64,000 nucleotides of DNA from Phytophthora colocasiae (lineage: Eukaryota; Oomycota; Peronosporomycetes; Peronosporales; Peronosporaceae). The stretch lies in NCBI GenBank assembly GCA_018806915.1, contig JAGKQI010000030.1:156501-220500 (forward strand), read 5' to 3'. A program made the position numbers and the translations under genes. Below the pieces are notes generated by a model, which did not search any database, was not told where the DNA came from, and was given only the letters and a program-made list of their open reading frames with translations. Of the stretch, positions 28,429-40,062 are shown piece after piece (position 1 is the first letter of the stretch; every line of letters begins with the position of its first letter).

Positions 28429-30463
28429 CTAGAAGTGCTCCTCAAGGGTGGCAAGCGCATCCTTCGCCGTCAAATCCGGCGTATCTACCGCCGATAGAAG
28501 CATCGCTTGCATAGTCTTCTGATCGTAGGATAACTCGAAGGGAAGCTCCTCCATCAGGTGACCAAGCTGACGCAAGTCGTGCTGGAATCGTAGTTTGTGA
28601 CCATTACACTGATGGTTCCATGTCGCCGTGATTACGCCTGTGGATCAAGGCTTGAGCTGTGCAGCTTGGCCCAGCACGTGACGGGATACCAATCAGATGC
28701 CCCTGGTAAAGTTGTTGGACACTAGGCACGCGGCATCTACAAGCTATTGGAGGCAAGGCACGCATCCCTCTCTCTATGTGGGCGCTGGCACGCGCCCAGG
28801 ACTGCATTCGCGAGCACACGAAGGACAAGGCTGTAGGGAACAGGTTAGCGTGTGTTCGGCTACATTTTATCTGCTCATTTAATAAACTTACCTGCTTGGT
28901 AACATCCCGGGTTACTGCGACATTCCACCGAATAATCGTTGTGTTGGGTTGGCGTGACTCATCCATGTCGATCAACACCCAATAACTGAATCCAGAGGTC
29001 GCCACCAGCACGATGTTACGCCAACGAATATCACCGTGGCAGTACCCGCACCCGTGCCAATACTTCAACGCTGTCAGCATGTGTCGCAACCACTCGCTCA
29101 GCTCATCGATTGTTGGAAGTCGCACATAACCAATCGGAGACAGTTCCACGACCAAACGGCCGTCTCGCTTCTTCGACAACTTTTCCACGGTCTGCAAATG
29201 TGTCACGGGGCTACTTTCGTCTAATCCTTGCAGAGTCTCGTATACGCTTTTGAGTCGCTCAACGTCCATTTCACCACCGCTCTGTGTACATTTGATCGTC
29301 CGTTCGATATAACCATCCAGCAACACGATCTTCCGCTTCTCGTTCTCATCGGGTACAAATGGCTCGAGATCACACGCATACGATCGCTTCGTCAACTTGG
29401 CCATCTGGTGGAGCAACAACGCCAAATTGTAAAACACCTTCAGCGCACCAGCTTTATCCTCGAAGATGCTGAAGCTGAGTATCTCAGTTGCGCGACACGG
29501 TCCGTCGGATCTTTCGATTGCGACCACTTGCAGATCATCCCCGGAAGTAGCGTAACCCAAGATGTACTGGAGATCTCCATAAAACATCACGTTCCACCGG
29601 CGCATCTTGGAAGTCAACTCCCCACGTGCCGTAGATATTTGCACTAAAGAACTCTTTTCTTCTCCACGCAACAGGACGAGTCCCTTGTATAGGAGGATAT
29701 AGTCCGGTCGCTTTCGTAGAATGGTAGTTCCTGTTCTATCGGCGAGATTTCTGCATCCTCGAAACCTGAAGCCCTTTGCGCGGCACAGGGAGTTCGGAAT
29801 CCGGAGCAATGCATCATAGTACTCTTGCCATGAATTCTCCGACGCTTTTGCTTCAGGTGGAGAGCTACACAAATGCAGAAAATTGTCCATCAACAGCGTG
29901 AGATCCGGGCATGCAAGGAGTGGACTATCCGGATTGAAGACACCATTGGCAACCGCTAAATCGCGCAGCGTCAGCTTGAACGGCAATGGCTTCTGGAGGA
30001 GCTCTACCAGCTGGTGTGGAGCAGGCAAGACCTCCAGTTGCAACTCCGAGTGCTCCCATAGCTCCGCGAGGGACGTGTTATGCTCAACTCTCTGTCGCTT
30101 CACATCGAACTTGTCAGGTGGGAGTTCCACTAGCAAGTGAATCTCTTTGCGCCCCGGCTTAAAGTTCTCGCCAAGGTAGTCTTCGCCAAGAATCCAGTTT
30201 GGAATCATCTCTGCATAATCACTGTCCTCTTGTCGTCCTTGTTTCAAAAAAGGCTTGAGTGTGAGGTCGCTCTTGAGCCACGCGCCGTTCTTCCGCGCCA
30301 AATACAGCGTCAAGTCGCTTGCGGCAAACTGATATCGCTCACCGTATCGTTTCTTCGCGAAGATAGCCTCCTGCAGCGCGCTCACTTTCGCATCGAGCGC
30401 GATCTTCACGGGAAACACAGTACCTTCGCTATACACCGCGCACTCCAGCTCGACTTCCGCCAT
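28429..30463 (-). pseudogene. CRN copy B: kinase-like Crinkler with LTR in its 3' part
   Basis: ATG at 30463 begins MAEVELECAVYSEG; upstream codons remain open but contain no ATG. LYLARKNGAWL and IHLLVELPP mark the header; YCHGDIRWRNIV is a kinase-like catalytic loop (HGD in place of HRD) and WVLIDMDESRQPN the DFG-region equivalent. The frame matches copy C closely until 28923, where a 302-bp solo LTR interrupts it. As it stands the frame reads through the LTR and ends at 28604-28606, replacing the last roughly 60 residues with about 110 unrelated ones. The original end, with the native stop at 28429-28431, is still present beyond the LTR. The header differs from A and C between the start and the LYLAR motif (KRYGERYQFAASDLTLYLAR). 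Confidence 0.88.
28621..28922 (+). mobile_element. Solo LTR inside CRN copy B
   Basis: 302 bp starting TGTCGCCGTG and ending TTACTGCGACA, so the ends form TGTCGC/GCGACA inverted repeats with the TG...CA hallmark. It is flanked by TTCCA at 28616-28620 and 28923-28927 (5-bp duplication). The empty site is present in copy C near 33439. It has no coding. An AATAAA at about 28881 suggests plus orientation. I see no other copy in the window. Confidence 0.88.
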
Positions 30464-30898
30464 CTGAAAGTTCGCAACTGAGAAGCAACAAACATTCACG
30501 CAACACCGCCCATTTTTAGCCAATCATATCATATCCAATATATTTTATTTCTGACATATATTTTCCTCAATATAAAGATTAAAAACACAAATAATAACAA
30601 TGTGCAACCAGCGAACCACCCCAAGGCGAACCAACAATGCGGCTCAAAGACTGCACTATCTATCCCTGCGTGAGATTAACACTACAACGTGGTGCTCGGG
30701 GCTTTCAAAGCACATGCAACATAAAGTAAAGCTGAAACTCAACGTATAAAAGTCTCAACAGTACAACTTTGAAAAGAAAATGCTTCAAGTATGCTTACCA
30801 ATCTTTGTGTACTTCCGAATGCACGAAACAGTAAGGTACTTCATAAAATTCAGAGTTATTCGCGGCACTGCGCCGCACTTTGTTTAATTCAGTAAGTT
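30464..30898. other. Upstream region of CRN copy B; otherwise no gene seen
   Basis: The first 150 bases are AT-rich and distantly resemble the upstream region of copies A and C (shared CAGTTGC..GAGAAGCAACAAAC-type and TTTCTGACA motifs). The rest is plain intergenic sequence. Confidence 0.4.
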
Positions 30899-31350
30899 AT
30901 CCTCGTTGTTGAATAAGCTGTTGGGCTTCATCCACCAGCATGGCCTCCACTAGCTCCTGCGTCGCAGTAATGCTGGCAACCATGACACTGAGCACGAACT
31001 CTGTAAATGCTCCTGCTGTCGTTATGTCTAGCACATGCCCTTTTGTCATTTGGGGCGATATCAGGCAGCATATTTGAAGCAGCGTGGCGGACGTATCTTG
31101 TTCTAAGAGCGTAGGTCGCTTGACTACTACGTAGCCTTTTGTCGATAAAGGCAAAATTGGTGTACGCTGAATTTTGTAGGTCAACCGCCTCTGCTTTGGA
31201 AACCCATACAACAACCTGTCGATCATCCTCCATATTGCAACGAATTGCTTGCTTCACGCGGAAGTCGGCAAAGGTTGATTTCCCTGCGAACTTCATTGCA
31301 ACCTCTTCAATGACAGTGTCTGAGCACAAATCCTTCTTGAATTACAGCAC
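30899..31350 (-). pseudogene. Degenerate gene end, possibly START-like/M96 family
   Basis: Minus strand: MKFAGKSTFADFRVKQAIRC, then DDRQVVVWVSKAEAVDLQN and AYTNFAFIDKR, followed after one frame change by GYVVVKRPTLLEQDTSATLL and the remainder down to ELVEAMLVDEAQQLIQQRG. The two blocks fit together as one protein C-terminus. The style recalls Phytophthora proteins annotated as M96 mating-specific/START-like, but that is recollection and needs a search. It sits in the unique spacer between the two CRN arms. Confidence 0.4.
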
Positions 31351-31506
31351 ACATGGATGGAATTAGCACTCGGCAAACAACAACACTAAATGCAATACGC
31401 AGTACCTGCTTGTAAAGATTTTCACGGGGATGTTCAACACCTCGATAATGATTCCATGTCGCTGCGGCAGTGGTGTCTGTTGAGGTTAGGGCTCGTTCAT
31501 AGGGAC

Positions 31507-32061
31507 CTTGTAGTTGATGGAATCACCAACTTCGACTTTATCCAAATTCCCAATCATATTTTTAAACAGATTTGATGTGCTGAATGCAATGCTCACCATA
31601 AATTTCTTCAATAGACTTGGTCACCGTTGATTCATCAACTATAGGCTCAGCAACTACAGGTTCGACAATTACACGTTCAGCAACTACTGGTTCATCAACT
31701 GCTGGCTGATACTTCGTTATTATATTTATTTTTTATCGCTCAAAATGAGCTCCCTATTATTTAGTTTCTAAATATTGAGGAATATAATATATTAATATTA
31801 TTAATATTTGTCAGAAATAAAAATAAATCCATTGGTGTGATCTGACTGGCTAAAAATGGGTGATTGTTTGTTGCTTCTCAGTTGCCTTTCCGAAAGGAGA
31901 AGATGGCGGAAGTCGAGCTGGAGTGCGCTGTATACGGCGAAGGGACTGTGTTTCCTGTGACGATCGCGCTCGATGTGAAAGTGAGCGCGCTGCAGGAGAA
32001 GATCGCTGGCATCTTGAGCACCGAGCAGCACACTGTTCCTCCACGGTTGTTGACGCTGTAC
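31507..32061. repeat. Inverted duplicate of 14712-15266
   Basis: Reverse complement of the CRN copy A promoter and header. It supplies the upstream region and first roughly 52 codons of CRN copy C. The boundary with the copy B-like body lies in the 63-bp tract 32062-32124, identical in A, B and C. Confidence 0.85.
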
Positions 32062-33627
32062 TTGGCGCGGAAGAACGGCGCGTGGCTCAAGAGCGACCTC
32101 ACACTCAAGCCTTTTTTGAAACAAGGACGACAAGAGGACAGTGATTATGCAGAGATGATTCCAAACTGGATTCTTGGCGAAGACTACCTTGGCGAGAACT
32201 TTAAGCCGGGGCGCAAAGAGATTCACTTGCTAGTGGAACTCCCACCTGACAAGTTCGATGTGAAGCGACAGAGAGTTGAGCATAACACGTCCCTCGCGGA
32301 GCTATGGGAGCACTCGGAGTTGCAACTGGAGGTCTTGCCTGCTCCACACCAGCTGGTAGAGCTCCTCCAGAAGCCATTGCCGTTCAAGCTGACGCTGCGC
32401 GATTTAGCGGTTGCCAATGGTGTCTTCAATCCGGATAGTCCACTCCTTGCATGCCCGGATCTCACGCTGTTGATGGACAATTTTCTGCATTTGTGTAGCT
32501 CTCCACCTGAAGCAAAAGCGTCGGAGAATTCATGGCAAGAGTACTATGATGCATTGCTCCGGATTCCGAACTCCCTGTGCCGCGCAAAGGGCTTCAGGTT
32601 TCGAGGATGCAGAAATCTCGCCGATAGAACAGGAACTACCATTCTACGAAAGCGACCGGACTATATCCTCCTATACAAGGGACTCGTCCTGTTGCGTGGA
32701 GAAGAAAAGAGTTCTTTAGTGCAAATATCTACGGCACGTGGGGAGTTGACTTCCAAGATGCGCCGGTGGAACGTGATGTTTTATGGAGATCTCCAGTACA
32801 TCTTGGGTTACGCTACTTCCGGGGATGATCTGCAAGTGGTCGCAATCGAAAGATCCGACGGACCGTGTCGCGCAACTGAGATACTCAGCTTCAGCATCTT
32901 CGAGGATAAAGCTGGTGCGCTGAAGGTGTTTTACAATTTGGCGTTGTTGCTCCACCAGATGGCCAAGTTGACGAAGCGATCGTATGCGTGTGATCTCGAG
33001 CCATTTGTACCCGATGAGAACGAGAAGCGGAAGATCGTGTTGCTGGATGGTTATATCGAACGGACGATCAAATGTACACAGAGCGGTGGTGAAATGGACG
33101 TTGAGCGACTCAAAAGCGTATACGAGACTCTGCAAGGATTAGACGAAAGTAGCCCCGTGACACATTTGCAGACCGTGGAAAAGTTGTCGAAGAAGCGAGA
33201 CGGCCGTTTGGTCGTGGAACTGTCTCCGATTGGTTATGTGCGACTTCCAACAATCGATGAGCTGAGCGAGTGGTTGCGACACATGCTGACAGCGTTGAAG
33301 TATTGGCACGGGTGCGGGTACTGCCACGGTGATATTCGTTGGCGTAACATCGTGCTGGTGGCGACCTCTGGATTCAGTTATTGGGTGTTGATCGACATGG
33401 ATGAGTCACGCCAACCCAACACAACGATTATTCGGTGGAACCATCAGTGTAATGGTCACAAACTACGATTCCAGCACGACTTGCGTCAGCTTGGTCACCT
33501 GATGGAGGAGCTTCCCTTCGAGTTATCCTACGATCAGAAGACTATGCAAGCGATGCTTCTATCGGCGGTAGATACGCCGGATTTGACGGCGAAGGATGCG
33601 CTTGCCACCCTTGAGGAGCACTTCTAG
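31903..33627 (+). CDS. CRN copy C: full-length Crinkler with kinase-like domain
   Basis: 574 residues from ATG at 31903 to TAG at 33625; the open frame extends upstream to 31864 but without an ATG. Header: MAEVELECAVYGEG, LYLAR at residues 52-56 (LFLAK equivalent for host-cell entry), NWILGEDYLG in the DWL position, and IHLLVELPP near residue 107. The C-terminal domain is kinase-like: YCHGDIRWRNIV (Asp at 477) as catalytic loop and LIDMDES (Asp at 498) in the DFG position; HGD replaces HRD and DMD replaces DFG, so activity is uncertain. The body matches copy B and the header plus promoter match copy A, indicating recombination. It has no interruption and is the only CRN in the window that looks expressible. 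There is no classical signal peptide at the start, as for many Crinklers. Confidence 0.88.
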   Translation: MAEVELECAVYGEGTVFPVTIALDVKVSALQEKIAGILSTEQHTVPPRLLTLYLARKNGAWLKSDLTLKPFLKQGRQEDSDYAEMIPNWILGEDYLGENFKPGRKEIHLLVELPPDKFDVKRQRVEHNTSLAELWEHSELQLEVLPAPHQLVELLQKPLPFKLTLRDLAVANGVFNPDSPLLACPDLTLLMDNFLHLCSSPPEAKASENSWQEYYDALLRIPNSLCRAKGFRFRGCRNLADRTGTTILRKRPDYILLYKGLVLLRGEEKSSLVQISTARGELTSKMRRWNVMFYGDLQYILGYATSGDDLQVVAIERSDGPCRATEILSFSIFEDKAGALKVFYNLALLLHQMAKLTKRSYACDLEPFVPDENEKRKIVLLDGYIERTIKCTQSGGEMDVERLKSVYETLQGLDESSPVTHLQTVEKLSKKRDGRLVVELSPIGYVRLPTIDELSEWLRHMLTALKYWHGCGYCHGDIRWRNIVLVATSGFSYWVLIDMDESRQPNTTIIRWNHQCNGHKLRFQHDLRQLGHLMEELPFELSYDQKTMQAMLLSAVDTPDLTAKDALATLEEHF

Positions 33628-33832
33628 ATATTAAATGTTGGTTCAAAATTTTGGACCAGCACCCACAAGTCGCCAGTTGCAATTCACTACTACGTAGTAA
33701 AGATGTCAAGACTCACAACACTGGAAAACCTCCTCGTGCGTCGTCAAGGTGTCGAAAAGGACATGCGCCAAGCAGCCAACTCACTTTACATGTTGCCTCT
33801 TACAGCACAACCGCTAAACTTCAGTAATAACG

Positions 33833-34066
33833 ATGCGTTTCACTTATCTCCTCGCTCTTGTCGTCGCCCCTGCAACACTCGACCCATGCAGCCCCAACAC
33901 CAAGGGCAAATGCCCAAGCACGTACAACTGCAGCGCAATCAAGCTGCCGAGTGCTCGCACAACACCCGTACGTCCATGTGGTGTATCGCGGAAACGAGAA
34001 ACACACAAGATGGGGGAGCTGGCGGAGCTCCCAGGAAGGTTGCCTTGGTGTATTGCAAGTAAATAG
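33833..34066 (+). CDS. Candidate small secreted cysteine-containing protein, copy 2
   Basis: Inverted duplicate of 27990-28223 with the same 77-codon frame. It follows CRN copy C by about 200 bases on the same strand, with its own start at 33833. Confidence 0.4.
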   Translation: MRFTYLLALVVAPATLDPCSPNTKGKCPSTYNCSAIKLPSARTTPVRPCGVSRKRETHKMGELAELPGRLPWCIASK

Positions 34067-34586
34067 CAAAGTGACAGGAATACTCTACTTCCTACAGTAT
34101 TCTACGAGTGCGCCCTTGGTCCATTTGGTTGGACACGACGCGTGTCAACACGAATGTCGTTATGCAATCACCATTGTCGAAATGCTAATCGATGTCAACA
34201 CTATTCGCGTTATCATCTTCCTGCAAGTGTAGCTGGTGCTGGCTGTATGGATGCATGCATGCCTTGGCTGCACTACACTGCCCCTCCAAGCCTAGTCCAG
34301 TTATACTTGAGGTAAAGCACAACTACTGAAATTGTTGGATTTATGTACCTGGTTGTAGTGAGTGATGATCACATGTATCCATGTGCCCGACTGTGTAACA
34401 AGTGTTACAGGTGCAACGTGTTGAAGTTGATTATACCGAATTGTTTTGGCTTCAATATGGCATGGATTGATCTCTAACTTTGGACATTATATTAATTCAA
34501 TGTCTACTACATGGTAGTATGTGCGCTCTGGGCAAATAGAGAAAAGTTGAATTTTGAAAAACTACTGAAGCTTTTTATTGTTTTTT
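34067..34586. other. Non-coding duplicate of 27467-27989
   Basis: Inverse of the stretch downstream of the left chromovirus tail; no gene seen. Confidence 0.4.
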
Positions 34587-35308
34587 TTACTGGAGGTCCT
34601 TCCAGTACTTGCGCAGCTTAGCATCTTGCTTAGCAACGTATCGCCCTAGTAGAACACCGACTTCTTTAGCTAGAGAAGTCAGAGGTTCCCACGAATCTTC
34701 TACAGACTCTAGGCCTTTCCAGCCAACTAGAACTTCGTAGTCTTTGATTGAGACATTCCATCGATGCTGTTTGAGCTCATCGATAGCCAATATGATCCCT
34801 TGGGAAGCCACATGCTCTAGGATTTCCTCAGTAACATCTAGCTGACTGTCAGCATAGAACTTTAAACGTGATCCATGTACGCCAAACTCATCTCCTGTCA
34901 CTAAGTGACGGATTCTAAAGGAGTGAGAGTCTGCCCTGACCACTTTGTAGGGACCTTGCCATGTGACGAGGAGCTTGTTGCCCTTTTTCTCATCTACACG
35001 TGAGCGTAGGACGTAGTCACCTACGTCAAAGTTGACTACGTTCTCCCCCCCCCCGTTCCTATTTTTTGTTAAGGAGGCGTTGCTTGACACGTTGGTCCGC
35101 AATAGGCATGTGCATTGCACACAAACTCCTACGCAACTCAGCTAGGTGCTTGTCAATCGCTGCCGAGTTGGTCGGCAGCGTGACAAGTTTTTTGGTGTCG
35201 GGGTGGTAGAACTCTGCTAGAGGTGACGGACATGGTAGCCCCGTAAATAGTTCCACCGGTGCTCGGTTGCCGAGCGAGGGTAGCTGCGCTACACGTTGGT
35301 GAACTGCA
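34587..35308 (-). pseudogene. Chromovirus integrase tail with chromodomain, duplicate
   Basis: Inverted copy of 26745-27466. Here the 5' part stays open slightly longer (LAELRRSLCAMHMPIADQRV and on to LLNKK) before a stop, showing the left copy has an extra lesion. The poly-G/C run of ten (about 35046-35055) and the chromodomain are retained. It abuts copia copy 2 head to head. Confidence 0.85.
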
Positions 35309-35321
35309 CTACAACGACAAG

Positions 35322-38300
35322 ATGTCATCCGCGTCTGACTCCGATGACGATCGTCGCAAGAGCAAGACGGGCAAGACGTTCCGGATCAACTCTTCCGGCA
35401 ATCCAGTCAACTGGGACGGCGAGAACTGGCTGTTCTACAAGAAAAGCATGAAAATCGTGTTCCAGAAGAGCTTGCTGCTGGACATAGCAGAAGGCAAGAT
35501 CAAGACCGACGCAAACTGGAGTGAAGACAAGAAGGATGAACATACCAAGAAGCAAGCGAAGATCCAGATGTTGATCATGGGTTCGCTGACGAAGAGACTC
35601 GTCCAGCACCTGATAGACAAGGAGTCTGGAACAGACATGTGGGCTGAGCTCTGCAATATCTACGAAGGCAAGAAGAATGATGCCACCAAGGCGCAGAAAG
35701 TGTATCGCTTACAAGGTGAGCTGCACCGGACTCATCTGCGCGCCAACGGAGACGTTCGTGGACACTTGTACACGATGTTTCGGATCAAGAACGAGCTGAA
35801 GGAGCTTGGATCTCCGTTGAGTGACCTCCAGATGGTAGACATGTTGCTGCGCAGCCTGCCGCAGCAGGTTTGCTACAACGAACTTCGTAGAAAAGTGTTA
35901 TTTAGCTCCAACATGAGCAAATACACACCAGATCTTGTGCGAGAATTGATACTCACGGCTGAGACGCGCAGCAAGGACTGGGAGAAGAACGCCTTTGGCA
36001 GCAACCAAGGCAGAAAGAAGAAGCAAGGCAACGCTTCAGGAGGCCCGAAGGGCAAGGCATCTGGTGATGGATCAAAGAAGAAGTCGAAGGCCGACATCAA
36101 GTGCTTCAACTGTGGTGACATGGGTCACTACAAGAGCGATTGTCCCGACTTGGAAGAGAAACCAAGTGCGGAGAAGAAGGCAAGCGCGAAGATGGCACGC
36201 TCGAGGGAGAAACCCACGAAGATGATCGCATCAGAGCAGAAGGACGACGACGACGAAAGCTGCGGGAACAAGTGTGACGTGGTTGTGGGCGAAGTTGTCA
36301 AGAAAGTCGCAAAGGATTACGACGCAGGCCGTTGGTATTTCGACAGCGGAACCAACGTGCACATCGTGGCGTGCAAGAAATACTTCACGGTGCTGAACAG
36401 CATGGAGGACAGCGACTGGAACCCAAGTATCTCGGGATTCGCAGACGGTGCTGACGCCAAGGCTGAGGGTTTTGGTACCATTGTGCTCGCTACAGTGATA
36501 TATGAAGAGATGGTTCTCGTGTACCTCGAAGACGTGCTACACGTACCAAAAGCTGGATGTAACCTCTTCTCACCTGGACAAGCACTGGAGCATGGCTTCA
36601 AGATGTCGTGGGACCAGGAAACCTCGATGTTTGGTATGATGTTCGATGGCATCGAAGTGCTTCGTGCTGTGCATGAACATCGACTGTGGGTTTTTACCGC
36701 GCACAACTTTGGTGGCAACAAAGTCGACAGGAAGACCACTGTTGTGAAGAGACAAGTAGTGGCAAATTTTGCGGTGACAGACGGAGTCGAGGACATCGAT
36801 GTGTGGCACGCGCGTCTAGGGCACACCTGCCCAGAATATATTCGCCTGATGGTCGATCGTGGAATGGCCAAGGGCATCATGCTGAAGAAGCGTGGCAAGA
36901 TGGATTGCGCTGACTGTCATTTCGGCAAGCAGAGACGCAAGACATTCAAGAAGAGTCTCGAACGGAATATTGCGAAGGTGAACGACATGATTTTCGCCGA
37001 CTTACTGATTCCTGGGCTACACGATGGCACGCAGTACAGTGCAGTGTTAGTCGTGATGGACGGATTTTCGCGTTTCGTGACTACGTATCTGCTCAAGTCT
37101 AAGTCTGAAGACGAGGTTAACGGATACATGAAGCAGTACATCGCGTGGGCTGAGCGGCAACACGGACGCAGATTTGACACTGTAGTCACTCGGCGGTGGA
37201 ACGCAGAGGAGTCCAGTGATGAGCACGATGAGGTTGTCGGACCGGTGAAGCAAGTGCTAACGGACAAGGGTGCAGAGTTCTGCAACAACACCATCGAGCG
37301 GTGGTATGCCAAGAAGGGCATTGTCCACACCAAGGTTGGTCCAAAGTCATCCCAACTAAATCTTGTAGAGCGCACACACCAGACTTTAATTGGTATGGTA
37401 AAGACAATGATGCACGACTCGGGGCTACCGAGATCATTTTGGATGCATGCATTGCAGACGGCAGTCTACATCAAGAACCGAGTTTTCTGCAAAGGCGGAG
37501 GGCGGACTCCATACGAGATGATGTACGGTGCCAAGCCGGATATTCATCACATCCGAATGTTTGGATCGTTAGTGTACTGTCACACGCCACTCGCCAAGCG
37601 CAAGAAACTGGAAGTAAACTGCAAGGTGGGTTTCTCATCGGCTATCAAGAAGACGTTGTCGGATGCCAGGTATACTTTCCTACTGAGCACCAGAAGGGTT
37701 TCGTGGCTGATGTGAAGGTGAACGAGTCCATCAAGTACAAGGACCGCTACGGCAGCGAGTTCAAGACTAAGGTAAACAAATGGCTGCAGACTTTCGACGA
37801 GTATATTCAGGATGGAGATCTCGACGACGAAGAAAGTGACAGTGAAGCCAGTAATATCGAGATGCAGACTGCAGATGATCTCGACGAAGATGAGCAAGTG
37901 CTGTGGGACGACATGGTGCGCGATAGCGTGGTTCCCAAGGTTGACGGGAGCGGTTCTAGCAGTGACTTAGCGGATGAAGACCACCAATTGTGGGATGATA
38001 TACTGCGAAACAGCTCACTGCCCGACTATGGTGCGTGTGAAACGCAGGAGGGCGTGGATGCAGAAGCTGTTGGTGTCGATGATGATGCTGCAAGTAATCT
38101 GGCGCAAGCAGAGAGTGATGCTGGTGGTGAAGCAGATAGTGAAACTGATGAACATGACGATTACTGTGGTGATGCAGTTGATGAACAGCCCGGAGTAACT
38201 AGTCACGGGTCGGATTTGGCTTCTTTCCCTGAGGAAACTGATGGTGGCCTAGAAGTGGACGAGGAATACGACTATCTGTTTGATCCGAGTGACGCTCATG

Positions 38301-38767
38301 AGGCACAATGTGATAGCGGGGCAAGTGATGACGGAAGCGAACCGCCAGCGCCAGCAAGAAACACTGAACTAGCAATTCCATCACAGATGCTGATAGGAAA
38401 GGTGCATCCCAGAGACGAAGAGGTTTGTCGTACGCATGACAAGAAGCGTACAAAAGTCAAACTCGCTGAGGCAACGAGACGCACGGGACTTCGTGAAGTT
38501 CCGGAGAACCACAAACTCGAACGGCTTGAGGACTATGATGTGTACTCAGCGTTCAAGGCACTGCAAGCAGATCGCCGCGGTAATGGTGGACTACGTGAGA
38601 GTGACATCAAGATACCTAAGAGCTACAGGCAAGCGATGCGTTCCACCGACCACGCGTTGTTGCTCGCGGCGACAAGCAGCGATTTGGCATTGACTTCACG
38701 GACACGTTTTCTTCTGTGGCACGTATGGCGACATTCAGGACGTTCGTTGCTGTGTGTATACTGTTGA
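35322..38767 (+). pseudogene. gag-pol: Copia copy 2: Gag, protease, integrase and acidic linker
   Basis: ATG at 35322. Gag from NWDGENWLFYKKSMKIVFQ; CCHC finger CFNCGDMGHYKSDC near residue 260; protease WYFDSGTNVHIV near residue 338; pre-integrase HARLGHTCPEY with CADC; integrase D, D, E in IFADLLIP, LTDKGAEF and NLVERTHQ. The frame is open to 37630, where a base is missing in a T run compared with copy 1, then continues in the next frame through the acidic linker to the RT finger deletion near 38665. Confidence 0.9.
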
Positions 38768-40038
38768 ACTTAGTAATCTACCAAGGAGACATAAACACTG
38801 CCTACCTCAACGCTGCGTTAGGCATCAAGCAGTATTTGGAAGAGGTGGAAGGCTATCCATGTGACGATGATGGCATGATTTACATCATCGAGAAGGCTTT
38901 GTACGGGCTACGCCAGTCCGGCAGAGAATGGAACAGTGAGGTGAATCGCTGGTTCCTGGACCACAGTTTCAAGCAGTGTGAGACCGAACCGTGCCTTTAT
39001 TTCTATGACAAAGACGGCGAATTCGCTATCGTAGTTCTGTACGTTGATGATATTTTGTGCGCGACGAACAACGTTGAGGTCAAGAAGAGGATGTTTGAGC
39101 AGCTTGACAACGACTACGGTCTTAAGGACCAAGGTCTTCTCAACACATACATCGGCGTGCAAGTGGAGCAGAATGCAGATTCAATCAAGATTCATCAGAC
39201 TAAGTACTGCGAAGATATTATCGAGCGGTTCAGTTTTGTGGACGCCCACCCAAGCAGAATTCCTATGGAGACCAACATGAGTCTGACGGTGAAAGACGAT
39301 GAGGTGGATCGACGCAAGGAGAAGCGTGCAAACGGCAAGAAGTTCCCGTACCGTGAGCTTGTCGGATCCTCATGTACTTGACGACCTGTACACGGCCGGA
39401 CCTCGCGTTCTCCGTTGGACAGCTCAGTCGATACGTCCAAAACCCAACCCAGCAGCACATTGGTGCGGCCAAGAGAGTGCTCAGGTACCTTGTCGGTACC
39501 AAGACGCAAGGAATTGTGTACACCCGAAACAAGTCAGCCGAGAAGAAGCCAGAGTTGATTATTGATGGATATTGTGACTCCGATTGGGGCAATGATCCGG
39601 ACACACGCAAGAGCATCAGGCTTTGTGCACTGCATGGCAGGCGGCGCTGTTTCGTGGGCATCAAGACGCCAGACTATTGTGGCACAATCGACCGCAGAGG
39701 CGGAGTATGTTGCGGCATGCGAGGCATGCATGGAAGGCCAAGGGCTACGCAACATGCTAATCCAAGTGTTCTCAGACTTGGTGACCAAAGTGAGAATGAG
39801 AATTGACAACCAGGCGGCCTACGTGATGGCTACCAACCCAACCTACAGTCGCAGGACGCGACACATCAAACTTCGTTGGCACTACGTACGTGACCAAGTG
39901 GCGAAGAAGACTGTGGACTTGTGGAAGGTCAAGACTGACGCGAATCCTTCCGATCTTATGACGAAATCACTGGCCGGCGATAGACTCGAAGCACTGAGTG
40001 CGATGATCGGTTTATCGAAGCAGCATCTTCCTCAGTGA
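38716..40038 (+). pseudogene. pol: Copia copy 2: reverse transcriptase (partial) and RNase H
   Basis: RT palm from ARMATFRTFV with LYVDDILCATNN. A one-base loss at about 39368 interrupts VGSLMYL. RNase H begins IDGYCDSDWG and shifts frame near 39612 exactly as in copies 1 and 3, then runs to 40038. Confidence 0.88.
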
Positions 40039-40062
40039 CATGATTCACTTCGGAGGAGGGCG

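Larger units (their letters stand above)
19019..30301. repeat. Inverted segmental duplication, left arm (mate 32062-53239)
   Basis: About 11.3 kb, carrying the CRN nuclease half, remnants, copia element, chromovirus tail, secreted-protein candidate and CRN copy B. The right arm is the reverse complement with one extra 10.2-kb insertion (41398-51598) and without the solo LTR present in copy B. Confidence 0.9.

Noticed and set aside
31864..31902. Upstream extension of CRN copy C
   Set aside because: The extra codons begin with TTG and are not CRN-like; the ATG at 31903 matches the paralogues.
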